Under the pieces are notes generated by a model. The model saw only the letters and a program-made list of their open reading frames with translations. It did no database searches and was not told the DNA's origin. 64,000 bases of DNA, from the NCBI RefSeq assembly GCF_002797325.1, contig NZ_KZ454938.1, positions 2,616,267 through 2,680,266 on the forward strand, read 5' to 3'. The position numbers were made by a program, and so were the translations under genes. This stretch comes from Bacillus sp. FJAT-45037 (GTDB lineage: Bacteria; Bacillota; Bacilli; Bacillales; Bacillaceae_D). Shown here one piece after another: positions 8,655 to 17,026 of this stretch (the stretch's first letter is position 1; each line of letters starts with the position of its first letter).

Positions 8655-8852
8655 TTAAAGCTTAACTACGTTTGCAGCTTGAGGTCCACGAGCACCTTCA
8701 ACAATTTCAAATTCAACGTCTTGACCTTCGTCTAAAGACTTAAATCCTTCAGATTCGATAGCTGAGAAATGTACGAATACATCGTCTCCATCTTCACGCT
8801 CGATAAAACCAAATCCTTTTTCTGCATTGAACCATTTTACTTTTCCTTGCAT
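8655..8852 (-). CDS. Cold-shock protein (CspA/CspB family)
   Basis: This is a single-domain RNA chaperone of 65 aa. It begins [18 protein letters not shown] with RNP1 (KGFGFIE, residues 12-18) and carries RNP2 (VFVHF, residues 25-29) on the five-stranded OB fold, ending [10 protein letters not shown]. Such proteins bind single-stranded RNA, prevent its folding in the cold and are abundant at other temperatures. It is transcribed alone, with its own sigma-A promoter and terminator. I cannot tell which of the cspB/cspC/cspD paralogues it matches best, so no symbol is given. Confidence 0.95.
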   Translation of the reverse strand: MQGKVKWFNAEKGFGFIEREDGDDVFVHFSAIESEGFKSLDEGQDVEFEIVEGARGPQAANVVKL

Positions 8853-8882
8853 GTTTTCACATTCCCTTCGTATCGTAATTCA

Positions 8883-8933
8883 TGTGGAAATTTTCCACAC
8901 TTTTACTATATCAAGGTCATTATTCGTTGTCAA
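8883..8933 (-). promoter_or_regulatory. Sigma-A promoter of the cold-shock gene with palindrome at the transcription start
   Basis: The minus strand reads TTGACA (8928-8933), a 17-bp spacer and TATAGT (8905-8910), a near-consensus promoter. Just downstream, at the expected start site, lies the near-palindrome TGTGGAAAATTTCCACA (8883-8899). It could be an operator, or fold as a hairpin at the 5' end of the mRNA. Confidence 0.85.
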
Positions 8934-9196
8934 ACGCTTTACATATAAAATTAACTGAAAACATTGTAAATTATCAAGCTATGATTGTGAAATAGTTGTA
9001 ACCGCTTGCTTTTTGAGCCTTTCGCCCATTTTTCATTTCCTCCAAACGTCTCTAATCTCATCGTTTATACCTAAGTACAAAGGACGTATTTCCCTCTATC
9101 TTCCAATTTATTCTCGTTTCTCCCTACCTTCTCACTCTAAACTTTGGTAAAATAAGTCATGTAATGAAACACGAACGAAAAAGGGGATGTACGAAC

Positions 9197-10171
9197 ATGA
9201 AAAAGTTGAAATGGATCGGAGCTGGACTCGTCGCACTGATGATCATGACCGGTTGCAACGAAACGTCGACCACAGAAACAGAAGAACCCACAGAGACAGA
9301 AACGGAAACCGAAGTTGATGCACCCGAGCCGGATGTAGAGGAAGAAGAGGTTGTCGCTCCTGCGGAAGATACGCTCACTGTAGAGGACGTTCTTGCAAAA
9401 TCAATTGAAGCGATGAACAATGTTAAAAGCTATCGCACAGATATGAACATCTCCCAAGAAACATCGCTCGGACAAGATGAAACAATTGCCACTGATATAT
9501 CCATGAGAATGGATATGATCGAAGAGCCGCTTGCTTTTCATCAACAAACAACGATGACCATGCCTGATTTCGGCGAAGATGCCTATGTAACCGAAATGTA
9601 CTTCACCGAAGAGGGTGTGTTCATGTATGACGGAATGGAAGATTTTTGGTTTAGCTATCCTGAAGAATTTCAAGAAGAGTTCATAGCTATTCAAGACATG
9701 CAGATGAACCCCGAAGAGCAGCTAGAGTTGTTACAATCATATGCTGACAACCTGACACTAACGGAAGAAGGAAATCATTACATCATCACCATCGAAGGGT
9801 CCGGACAATCCTTTGATCAAATGGCCGATCAACTTCATATGATGTTTGGTGATGCCTTTGCAGAAGGGTTCAGCGAATTGACAGCATTCATGGATATTTC
9901 ACGTATGGACTATGCCATCCACATTAATAAAGAAACATTCTTCCAAGAGGAAATCGATATGTTTATGGAATTCAGTATGGAAACGGAGGGCGAATCGATT
10001 TCGATGGTTCAAAACACGACAGGAACGTTCTCGCACTTCAACGACATCGACAGCATCACTGTTCCAACAGAAGCAATCGAAACAGCCGAAGAGTTCAGTT
10101 TAGACCTTGGGGAGCTGGAAGAGTTCGATGAAGCAGAATTTGAAGTGGTTGAAGAAGAAACAGACGAGTAA
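9197..10171 (+). CDS. Acidic lipoprotein, DUF6612/LppX-like
   Basis: The predicted lipoprotein has 324 aa, with signal peptide MKKLKWIGAGLVALM and lipobox MTGC. A Thr/Glu/Asp-rich linker (about residues 20-55) follows, then a domain of roughly 200 residues that opens with TVEDVLAKSIEAMNNVKSYRTDMN. That opening is characteristic of the DUF6612 group of Firmicute lipoproteins, which share an LppX/LolA-like fold thought to hold hydrophobic ligands. The C-terminus is again almost all acidic. The ATG at 9197 is preferred over 9164: AAAGGGGAT precedes it and it places the signal peptide at the N-terminus. It is monocistronic. The specific function is unknown. Confidence 0.7.
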   Translation: MKKLKWIGAGLVALMIMTGCNETSTTETEEPTETETETEVDAPEPDVEEEEVVAPAEDTLTVEDVLAKSIEAMNNVKSYRTDMNISQETSLGQDETIATDISMRMDMIEEPLAFHQQTTMTMPDFGEDAYVTEMYFTEEGVFMYDGMEDFWFSYPEEFQEEFIAIQDMQMNPEEQLELLQSYADNLTLTEEGNHYIITIEGSGQSFDQMADQLHMMFGDAFAEGFSELTAFMDISRMDYAIHINKETFFQEEIDMFMEFSMETEGESISMVQNTTGTFSHFNDIDSITVPTEAIETAEEFSLDLGELEEFDEAEFEVVEEETDE

Positions 10172-10174
10172 ATA

Positions 10175-10213
10175 AAGAAAAACAGCGCATTCCATTTGCG
10201 CTGTTTTTCTTTA
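10175..10213 (+). terminator. Rho-independent terminator of the acidic lipoprotein gene
   Basis: AAAGAAAAACAGCGCA and TGCGCTGTTTTTCTTT form a long near-perfect hairpin ending in a T-rich tract. Confidence 0.9.
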
Positions 10214-10238
10214 TCAATATCGCCCCCTTACCAGAACT

Positions 10239-10276
10239 AAAAAACCCGAACAATGGAAGCATCCATTATTCGGGTT
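10239..10276 (-). terminator. Rho-independent terminator of the dehydrogenase operon
   Basis: The stem AACCCGAAyAATGGA / TCCATTnTTCGGGTT is followed by a T-run on the minus strand, about 20 bp beyond the stop codon of the aldehyde dehydrogenase. Confidence 0.9.
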
Positions 10277-10296
10277 ATCGTTTTAAATGATCCCCA

Positions 10297-11718
10297 TTAA
10301 AGCCCTAGAGATACATACTTAATTTCCAAATAATCTTCTAGGCCGTAATGACCTCCCTCTCTTCCAATGCCACTTTGTTTGAATCCACCAAATGGCGCTT
10401 GCGGTGTTGATGGAAGACCATCATTCAATCCAATAATTCCATATTCGAGCGCTTCAGTCATACGGATGCCGCGTGTGATGTTTTCGGTAAACACATAAGC
10501 TGCTAGACCAAAGATTGAATCATTGGCACGCTTAATGACTTCCTCTTCTGTTTTAAAAGTAGTCACAGGCGCAAGTGGACCAAATGTTTCATCCGTCATG
10601 CAAATCATCTCATCGTTCACTTGAGATAAGATCGTTGGCTCCATAAAGAGCTGCCCTACAAGATTACCTCCTACCTCGATTTTAGCTCCTTGATTAACTG
10701 CATCTTCAATATGTTTTCGGACTTTATCAACAGCTGCTTTATCAATAAGAGGTCCGATATCGACCCCTTCTTCTAGTCCATTTCCAATGCGTAGCTCTTT
10801 TACTTTAGCCACTAGCTTCTGGATAAATGGCTCTTGAATCGATTCATGAACATAGATTCGATTCGAGCAGACGCATGTTTGACCTGCATTTCGAAACTTC
10901 GACGCAATCACTCCTTCTACCGCCTTATCTAAATCGGCATCATCAAGTACGATAACCGGGGCATGTCCTCCAAGCTCCATCGACACTTTCTTAACCGTGT
11001 CTGCTGCTCCTTTTAGTAATGTTTTACCAACCTCCGTTGATCCGGTAAATGTTAGCTTTCGAATTCGATCATCCTCTAGCCACACCTTACCGATTGCCCT
11101 TGAATTACCCGTCACAAGATTGATGACTCCTTTAGGAATTCCAGCTTCTGTGGCCAGTTCGACCATCTTAATCGCCGTAAGCGGGGTTAAATTAGCTGGC
11201 TTTAAAACAATAGTACATCCAGCCGCTAATGCCGGCCCCACTTTTCTTGTAATCATTGCGGCAGGAAAGTTCCATGGCGTGATCGCTGCGACAACTCCGA
11301 CCGGTTGCTTATGAACAAACAATCGCTTGTTACGCTGGGTTGCTGGAATCGTTTCACCGTAAATACGCTTGGCCTCTTCTGCATACCAAGAAAAGAATCC
11401 ATTTGCATAATTCATTTCTCCTAAGGCTTCTTTGAAGGGTTTCCCTTGTTCACGAGTCATCACTTCAGCAATCTCTTCTTTGTTTTGATCAATCAAGTCA
11501 TGCCATTTTCTAATCAGCTCGGCACGTTCATAAGCTGAATAACCTGACCACTCTTGAAACGCATTAAAAGCTGCATCCGCTGCATCTCTCGCCTCCGATT
11601 CTCCTCCATTTGAAACCGTTGCGATCACTTCTGCTGTAGCAGGATTCGTCACTTCAATCGCTTCTGAATCATGACCTACCCACTCACCATTAATAAAATG
11701 CTGGTAGTGTTTCATCAT
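10297..11718 (-). CDS. Succinate-semialdehyde dehydrogenase-type aldehyde dehydrogenase
   Basis: This NAD(P)-dependent enzyme oxidises an aldehyde to the acid, most likely succinate semialdehyde to succinate. The protein has 473 aa from the ATG at 11716-11718. It shows TPWNFP with catalytic Asn150, the cofactor-binding FTGSTEVGK, general-base Glu248 in MELGGHAP and nucleophile Cys282 in FRNAGQTC. FRNAGQTCVCSNR is the form typical of GabD-type enzymes. I chose this start because AGAGGAG lies 5 bp upstream; an ATGA overlap with the permease stop at 11736-11739 would give a start seven residues longer. It is the last gene of a three-gene operon with an iron alcohol dehydrogenase, which suggests hydroxyacid oxidation. 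The exact substrate is inferred. Confidence 0.8.
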   Translation of the reverse strand: MMKHYQHFINGEWVGHDSEAIEVTNPATAEVIATVSNGGESEARDAADAAFNAFQEWSGYSAYERAELIRKWHDLIDQNKEEIAEVMTREQGKPFKEALGEMNYANGFFSWYAEEAKRIYGETIPATQRNKRLFVHKQPVGVVAAITPWNFPAAMITRKVGPALAAGCTIVLKPANLTPLTAIKMVELATEAGIPKGVINLVTGNSRAIGKVWLEDDRIRKLTFTGSTEVGKTLLKGAADTVKKVSMELGGHAPVIVLDDADLDKAVEGVIASKFRNAGQTCVCSNRIYVHESIQEPFIQKLVAKVKELRIGNGLEEGVDIGPLIDKAAVDKVRKHIEDAVNQGAKIEVGGNLVGQLFMEPTILSQVNDEMICMTDETFGPLAPVTTFKTEEEVIKRANDSIFGLAAYVFTENITRGIRMTEALEYGIIGLNDGLPSTPQAPFGGFKQSGIGREGGHYGLEDYLEIKYVSLGL

Positions 11719-11735
11719 ACCCACTCCTCTATTTA

Positions 11736-13118
11736 TCATTGAGCTTTTTTTGTACGCTCATAGTCAAATTCTTCTTTTTCTTCATCACCTTTAAAGAAAT
11801 CTTTACCGTAGACAACTAGGCAAAGAATGATTCCTACTGCGAAGGCCCACGTTGCACCTTTCGTGGCAAGAACAGCACCGATAATACCTGCAACCCCTAA
11901 ATCACGTTGACTCCTTGCTTGCATAATCCCTACACGAACACTTACATACCCTTGAATAAGAAGGGTTAAAGCAAGGGCAACCCCAAGAATTGGTTCTACT
12001 AAGCTAACGACCGGTAACAATAAAAGTCCTGTATTCGTTCCCCAACGGAATGAACCAGATCCTCCAAAAATAGAATGCATTGCTTTCTTTCCATCTTTGT
12101 ACCGCTCGATAACCACGACTTGCATCGCTGCCCATAACGGTCCGCACATCACAATATCTGGCCCAAAGATCCCCATCGTAGCATTACGACCACCAAAAAT
12201 TAAATGAGCACGGTTCGGATCATAATCGATTTTTTCATCTTTTCGAACCTCATCTGCTTCACTAACAAGTGCTTTACTTTGCAATACATCACCAAATAAC
12301 ACGATATACGTAGCGAGTACAGTCGGAATGGAAGAGATAAACATCATCAATGGTGGAAAGCCTAACCCAAATACAGTAAACTCCGTGAACAAAGTCGCAA
12401 AATCGGGTTTACTGAATCCCCACTGAATTTGCGGCCAAGATGCTTCACCCGCTAATGGCGCAATAATGATAGCTAATAAGATAATCGGGAAAATCCCTAA
12501 GTTAGCAAGAACACGCCATACGCCACCCCTTGCTTTCAGCTTGGCGAAATGTTTGGAGAAAATAAGATAAAAAGCTACCGCACATGTAATACTGATTGTG
12601 ATCGGAAATAGCTCGAAGCGTCCTCCCACTTCAAAAATAGAAATGACCGCTGCAAAACCTGCCCCTAAAATGACACCTGCTTTTAAAGCATTCGGAACTA
12701 ATTTCACAACTTTACTAGCTAGTCCTGTCACCCCGAGGAATATCGAGAATATCCCTAAGGTCAATTGAAAGGCAATCAATGCATAGATCCTCTCATCACC
12801 TTCAGGAAATTGCGTTACAAATAAAATCATCAATGGAATCGCTGGTGTAATCCAGCCTGGTACGACAGGATCTCCAAGTAAATGATGCGTTAAATATAAT
12901 AATCCATTTAAAATAACGACCGCTAATGCCACCTCAAACGGCATTCCTAAGTATTGAACCATTAATGGAATGGCAGCTAAATCGACCGCACACATCAGTA
13001 AGCCTTGGAAGTAATCAGGTAACTCAAATCTGTAATGGAGAAAAGGCAATCTTAATTTAAACGGACCAAGCGGCGTATAAGGTGTTTCTTCACCATCTTT
13101 TCTTTGCTTCCACAACAT
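11736..13118 (-). CDS. Multi-pass permease, DUF3360-like
   Basis: The membrane protein has 460 aa and about 12 hydrophobic segments. It opens MLWKQRKDGEETPYTPLGPF and contains PVVPGWITPAIPL, GGRNATMGIFGPD and GSGSFRWGTNTGLLL. These fit the DUF3360 group, distantly like xanthine/uracil and sulfate permeases. It lies between an alcohol dehydrogenase and an aldehyde dehydrogenase under a sigma-54 promoter, so it probably imports the substrate of those enzymes. AGGGGGG precedes the ATG. The 19 bp to the dehydrogenase upstream and the near-overlap downstream indicate one transcript. The substrate is not known. Confidence 0.7.
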   Translation of the reverse strand: MLWKQRKDGEETPYTPLGPFKLRLPFLHYRFELPDYFQGLLMCAVDLAAIPLMVQYLGMPFEVALAVVILNGLLYLTHHLLGDPVVPGWITPAIPLMILFVTQFPEGDERIYALIAFQLTLGIFSIFLGVTGLASKVVKLVPNALKAGVILGAGFAAVISIFEVGGRFELFPITISITCAVAFYLIFSKHFAKLKARGGVWRVLANLGIFPIILLAIIIAPLAGEASWPQIQWGFSKPDFATLFTEFTVFGLGFPPLMMFISSIPTVLATYIVLFGDVLQSKALVSEADEVRKDEKIDYDPNRAHLIFGGRNATMGIFGPDIVMCGPLWAAMQVVVIERYKDGKKAMHSIFGGSGSFRWGTNTGLLLLPVVSLVEPILGVALALTLLIQGYVSVRVGIMQARSQRDLGVAGIIGAVLATKGATWAFAVGIILCLVVYGKDFFKGDEEKEEFDYERTKKAQ

Positions 13119-13137
13119 CTCTATCCCCCCTTACCTT

Positions 13138-14286
13138 TTAATACGCAGATTGATAGATCATTTCAATGTCCTTAACCGAGAACAATCGAGGATTATTTTT
13201 TAGTAATCGATCAATTTTACTTGCATCTTCAGCCATCGAAGGAATGTCTTCTTCTGGCACGTTAAATGAACGTAGTCCACTTGGGATATTAACAGCCTCA
13301 CACAAAGTCTTCATCGCACTCACTGCTACGTCAGCAGCTTGTCTATCTGAAAGCTCTCTTACATTTTCACCTAACGCAATCGCAATATCTCTAAATCGTT
13401 CTAAGCAGCCAATTTTGTTCCATTCCATCACATATGGGAGCAAAAGAGCATTGCTTACTCCATGAGGGATGTTATATCTCCCACCAAGAGGATAAGCTAG
13501 AGCATGAACCGCTCCTACTCCTGCATTTCCAAAAGCCATCCCCGCCATTAAACTAGCCGTCGCCATATTCTCTCGCGCTCTCATATGATTTGGGTTGGCA
13601 TAAGCTTTAGGTAAATTCTCAGTTATAAGCTTTACTGCCCCAATCGCCAAGGAATCGGTGATCGGAGAAGCGTTAACCGAAATATAAGCCTCAATCGCAT
13701 GAACAAGCGCATCGACCCCACTTGCAGCCGTCACAGATGGAGGCATTGTAAGCGTCATTTCAGGAGCCACGATCGCTATATCTGGCAACATGTAGTCGCT
13801 TACAATTCCTTTTTTTAATTGGGCTTGTTTATCAGAAAGAATCGCGATATTCGTCACTTCTGATCCTGTGCCAGCTGTTGTCGGGATCGCAATGATTGGA
13901 TACCCTTTTTCAGGAACAAGATCGGTTCCAAATAGTTCTTCAATTTCGCCGTTGTAATTGGCAAATACAGAGACACTCTTTCCTATATCAAGAACACTCC
14001 CTCCCCCAACAGCAATGATTCCATCGTGCTTTCCTTGTTTAAAAATAGATGTACATTCTTCCACGAGTAAAATATCAGGTTCAGGCTTTACTCCACTATA
14101 TATATCATTCGTAAGCCCTTTTAATTTAGATTGAACTGTTTCTACGACGCCTATCTCGACTAGGATTTGATCCGTTACGATTAATGGATTTTTCATCTCT
14201 AACCTTTGCACTTCTTCTAGTAATCTTTCAATTGACCCTTCGCCTGTAATCAACTTATTCGCACTTTTAAATGTTGCGATATTCAT
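13138..14286 (-). CDS. Iron-containing alcohol dehydrogenase (candidate 4-hydroxybutyrate dehydrogenase)
   Basis: The protein has 382 aa and belongs to the group III (Fe-ADH) family. It has nucleotide-binding GGGSVLDIGK, PTTAGTGSEVTN, and metal ligands in DALVHAIEAY and GAVHALAYPLGG plus NIPHG. The open frame extends 29 codons further upstream, but the ATG at 14284-14286 is the true start: AAGGAGG precedes it, the protein then begins like its family, and the sigma-54 promoter lies inside the extension. Paired with a succinate-semialdehyde-type dehydrogenase, the simplest pathway is a hydroxyacid such as 4-hydroxybutyrate oxidised to succinate semialdehyde and then to succinate. Other short diols or hydroxyacids are possible. 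Confidence 0.8.
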   Translation of the reverse strand: MNIATFKSANKLITGEGSIERLLEEVQRLEMKNPLIVTDQILVEIGVVETVQSKLKGLTNDIYSGVKPEPDILLVEECTSIFKQGKHDGIIAVGGGSVLDIGKSVSVFANYNGEIEELFGTDLVPEKGYPIIAIPTTAGTGSEVTNIAILSDKQAQLKKGIVSDYMLPDIAIVAPEMTLTMPPSVTAASGVDALVHAIEAYISVNASPITDSLAIGAVKLITENLPKAYANPNHMRARENMATASLMAGMAFGNAGVGAVHALAYPLGGRYNIPHGVSNALLLPYVMEWNKIGCLERFRDIAIALGENVRELSDRQAADVAVSAMKTLCEAVNIPSGLRSFNVPEEDIPSMAEDASKIDRLLKNNPRLFSVKDIEMIYQSAY

Positions 14287-14316
14287 TGTAAACGCCTCCT
14301 TCTTGCTTTTGTTAAA

Positions 14317-14332
14317 TGCAAGAGCCGTGCCA
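14317..14332 (-). promoter_or_regulatory. Sigma-54 (-24/-12) promoter of the dehydrogenase operon
   Basis: The minus strand reads TGGCACGGCTCTTGCA, a full match to the consensus TGGCACG-N4-TTGCW. It lies 31 bp upstream of the alcohol dehydrogenase start. The activator gene immediately upstream has the GAFTGA motif needed to act on sigma-54. Confidence 0.93.
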
Positions 14333-14449
14333 ACGTTTAAAATATTCAGAAAATGTAGATCAGAGAAGCACACTCAAGATAAAGGTGTATTCTTCCAACT
14401 CTATTTTTTGAGTAGGATACCAATCAAAATAAAGAATTTGATTATTATT

Positions 14450-16057
14450 CTACTCATCACGTTCCCACTTTTTCATCTTTTGGACGATCGTTGATTGACT
14501 CACTTGTAAGACCTCTGCTGCTTTTCTAGTCGTTCTATATTTCTTCAATGCTCTCATAATTAACTCTCGTTCCAGTTTAGATATCGCCGTTTTTAAAGGG
14601 AGCATCTCTTCCGTATCCAAGTGGTCCTTATAGGAAGTACGACATTCTTCAGGAACATGTTGCACGTCAATAGTCGGGGCTTTTGTCGTCACAACTAACC
14701 GTTCCACCACATTAATCAATTCACGAATATTCCCTGGCCAATGGTATTCTGATAACGTATCCAATGCCTCAAGCGAGAATTGCTTGTCGTAGCCATACTT
14801 TTCGTTGCATTTCTCTAAATAGTAATCGATAAGCGGAATAATCTCTTTTCTTCTATGCCGTAAGGAAGAAATCGTCAAAGGTACCACACTTAATCGATAA
14901 TACAAATCCTCTCTAAACGTCCCCCGAGCCACCATCTCCTTCAAATTTTTATGAGATGCGGCAATCACCCTGACATCAACATGCTTCACCTCGGTTGACC
15001 CAACAGGAATAAATTTATTTTCTTCGACGACTTTTAATAACTTCACTTGCAGCTCGAGCGGTAAGTCACCTATTTCATCTAAAAAGAGCGTACCTTCATG
15101 AGCTAATTCCATTAATCCTTTTTTCCCTTTTGCAGAAGCCCCCGTAAATGCACCGGCCACATAGCCAAAAAGCTCTGCTTCAATTAAAGCTGCAGGAAGG
15201 GCTCCACAATTCAATTCAAAGAAAGGCTGCTTTACTCGGTTGCTCTTTTCATGAATAAACTTGGCGATTAACGTCTTTCCTACACCCGTTTCACCTTGAA
15301 TTAACACTTTCACATCTGTTTTAGCGATACGCTCTGCAAGCTCATAGATCTCAAACGTTTCTTCACTAATAATCGATGAATGCAGAATCTCGCGATAGAT
15401 ATCACTGTTCATATCCTTTGCATTTTGGCGTAGTGACTTTACCTCCTGCAACTCCTCGATCTCATGCTTTAGGCGCAATAGTTCTGTAATATCTCGAACA
15501 CTATTAATCACATATAACACTTGGCGATCTTCTGCAAAGATTGGTGTCCCTGAGACAATGATTTTTCGCTCATTTTTAATCGTTTGCATTCTCGTGATCG
15601 GACGCTTCTCCTTTAACACCTCAATTGAGACAGATTTTGAAATAAAGCCTGCTTTTTCAAGGTCTTCCATATGATAACCAACCACTTCTTGTGCTTTAAT
15701 CCCTGTAATCCGCTCATACGCCCGATTAATTGCTACTGTCACGCCATCTTGATTCGTGATGTAGACACCGTCATAGAGGGAATGAATGATTTCTTCAAAG
15801 ACATGGCTTTGTATTAGCTTGGAATAGTCATTTTCATCGATCGTTTTAGGAAGTGGCTGCAATTCGATTAAGTCCTTCCGGTCAATTAAACGTTCAATTG
15901 AATGGTCAATCCCCTTTTGTTGAATCGCTTCATTTAAGGCACTCAAAGTAAGCAATCCGATGACCTCACCATCCTCATTTTGAACCTCCAAATACTCATT
16001 TCCTTTCGATGAAAATAGCGCGATCGCCTCTTCTATCGAGTCAGACATTTTTAACAT
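14450..16057 (-). CDS. Sigma-54-dependent enhancer-binding activator (CBS-PAS-AAA-HTH)
   Basis: The transcription activator has 535 aa. An N-terminal CBS-like segment (residues 1-50) and a PAS domain (about 88-195) would sense the signal. The AAA+ domain has Walker A GETGVGKT (255-262), the sigma-54-contact loop GAFTGA (302-307) and Walker B GTLFLDEIG (322-330). The C-terminal helix-turn-helix is of the TyrR type (RKAAEVLQVSQSTIVQKMKKW). It is encoded directly upstream of, and in the same direction as, the sigma-54 promoter at 14317-14332, so it almost certainly activates that operon. The effector is unknown; an intermediate of hydroxyacid catabolism is a reasonable guess. Confidence 0.92.
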   Translation of the reverse strand: MLKMSDSIEEAIALFSSKGNEYLEVQNEDGEVIGLLTLSALNEAIQQKGIDHSIERLIDRKDLIELQPLPKTIDENDYSKLIQSHVFEEIIHSLYDGVYITNQDGVTVAINRAYERITGIKAQEVVGYHMEDLEKAGFISKSVSIEVLKEKRPITRMQTIKNERKIIVSGTPIFAEDRQVLYVINSVRDITELLRLKHEIEELQEVKSLRQNAKDMNSDIYREILHSSIISEETFEIYELAERIAKTDVKVLIQGETGVGKTLIAKFIHEKSNRVKQPFFELNCGALPAALIEAELFGYVAGAFTGASAKGKKGLMELAHEGTLFLDEIGDLPLELQVKLLKVVEENKFIPVGSTEVKHVDVRVIAASHKNLKEMVARGTFREDLYYRLSVVPLTISSLRHRRKEIIPLIDYYLEKCNEKYGYDKQFSLEALDTLSEYHWPGNIRELINVVERLVVTTKAPTIDVQHVPEECRTSYKDHLDTEEMLPLKTAISKLERELIMRALKKYRTTRKAAEVLQVSQSTIVQKMKKWERDE

Positions 16058-16145
16058 ATACCATCACTTCCTTCAACATTCCTTTTTCATAGTATAACCT
16101 AGCCAAACGCAAACAAAAGTTAGTTATCACCAACAGAATGCAAAT

Positions 16146-16181
16146 CAAAAAAGCGCAAGCCCTTTTCAGGAACCCGCGCTC
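16146..16181 (-). terminator. Rho-independent terminator of fliS-fliT
   Basis: The stem AGCGC...GCGCT with extra G-rich/C-rich pairing is followed by TTTTTTG on the minus strand, directly after the fliT stop codon. Confidence 0.8.
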
Positions 16182-16184
16182 ATT

Positions 16185-16547
16185 TTACACCCCACGTTTG
16201 TCAAAAAACACGCCATCTGCTGTCGGTCCTTCGTAAGGGTGTTCGTATTTATGTCCTGTTTGCTTTTTGATCTTGATCTTCTTTAAGTCGTCTTGAATCT
16301 GAGAGCTGATAATAGCCAATCTTTCTGTCAGTTTCTCGTTTAACTTCACGAGCTCTGCTCCTAGGGCTTTTTCACTTTCAGTTAGATTCTCGCGGTCGAC
16401 TTGTGCAATCAACGGCTCCCGCTTCGCTAATTCCTCATTAATCTTTTTGAGGTATTCCTCACGCGCTTCTTCGTCTTCTGGTATAGGTTGTCCGACAAAC
16501 TCCACAAAGGATCGTGTCGTTACAAACAACTCTTTTACAACCGACAT
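16185..16547 (-). CDS. fliT: Flagellar protein FliT
   Basis: This small helical protein of 120 aa is the last gene of the late flagellar fliD-fliS-fliT series. In enterobacteria FliT is the export chaperone of FliD; the Bacillus protein is usually annotated the same way. The C-terminal tail YEGPTADGVFFDKRG is characteristic of Bacillus FliT. Its ATG overlaps the fliS stop codon (TAATG), so the two are translationally coupled. Sequence similarity to enteric FliT is weak, so the chaperone role rests on position and family tail. Confidence 0.85.
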   Translation of the reverse strand: MSVVKELFVTTRSFVEFVGQPIPEDEEAREEYLKKINEELAKREPLIAQVDRENLTESEKALGAELVKLNEKLTERLAIISSQIQDDLKKIKIKKQTGHKYEHPYEGPTADGVFFDKRGV

Positions 16548-16945
16548 TACGCCTTACCGCCTGCGCCATGACGAGCTTTTCGATCTATTTGGATCACTTG
16601 CTTCCACGTATCACGGAAATCAGTCACAAGCTCTTCCGCTTCCGCTAACGCCGTTAAATCACTCTTAATATTCGCTTCCATCAGACGGTTTAAAATGAAG
16701 TCATACATTCTCATCATGTTTTGGCCGACTTCATTATCTGTCTTTAATGTGACCATTAATTCACGAATAATATTTTGAGCCTTTATTGAGTTAACGTTAC
16801 GCTTCTCTAGGTCTTGCTCTTCAATAGCCGCACGTGTTAATTTCATAAACTTTAAACATCCGTTATATAACATCAAAGTCAACTCCCCCGGGGAAGCTGT
16901 CTTCATCGCATTTTGCTTATAAGCCGATTGCATACTTGTTGCCAT
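16547..16945 (-). CDS. fliS: Flagellin export chaperone FliS
   Basis: FliS binds the C-terminus of flagellin in the cytoplasm and delivers it to the export apparatus; in Bacillus it also helps FliW-CsrA switching by binding Hag. The 132-aa helical protein contains TASPGELTLMLYNGCLKFM, the family signature. The ATG at 16943-16945 is preferred to 16951 because GGGTGA lies 7 bp before it but only 1 bp before the other. It is translationally coupled to fliT and has a sigma-D promoter of its own upstream. Confidence 0.93.
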   Translation of the reverse strand: MATSMQSAYKQNAMKTASPGELTLMLYNGCLKFMKLTRAAIEEQDLEKRNVNSIKAQNIIRELMVTLKTDNEVGQNMMRMYDFILNRLMEANIKSDLTALAEAEELVTDFRDTWKQVIQIDRKARHGAGGKA

Positions 16946-16996
16946 GTTCATGTCACCCTTTCTAATCCATATCCTTATGGTGATTGTACATTATAT

Positions 16997-17023
16997 ATAT
17001 CGGCCAAACATTGACAATGTTAA
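16997..17023 (-). promoter_or_regulatory. Sigma-D promoter of fliS-fliT
   Basis: The minus strand reads TTAA (17020-17023), 15 bp, then GCCGATAT (16997-17004). The -10 is the exact sigma-D element; the -35 matches TAAA in part. Confidence 0.75.
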
Positions 17024-17026
17024 GAA

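Noticed and set aside
9157-9420. Ser/Val-rich minus-strand frame opposite the acidic lipoprotein
   Set aside because: It is the complement of the Glu/Thr-rich linker and has no initiation signal.
14287-14373. N-terminal extension of the iron alcohol dehydrogenase
   Set aside because: It would place the sigma-54 promoter inside the coding region and lacks a ribosome binding site; the family start is at 14286.
16447-16668. Plus-strand open frames inside fliS-fliT, and similar long frames opposite secA, prfB, pseC and comFA
   Set aside because: These are antisense shadows of well-recognised genes, with no ribosome binding site and no protein-like composition.
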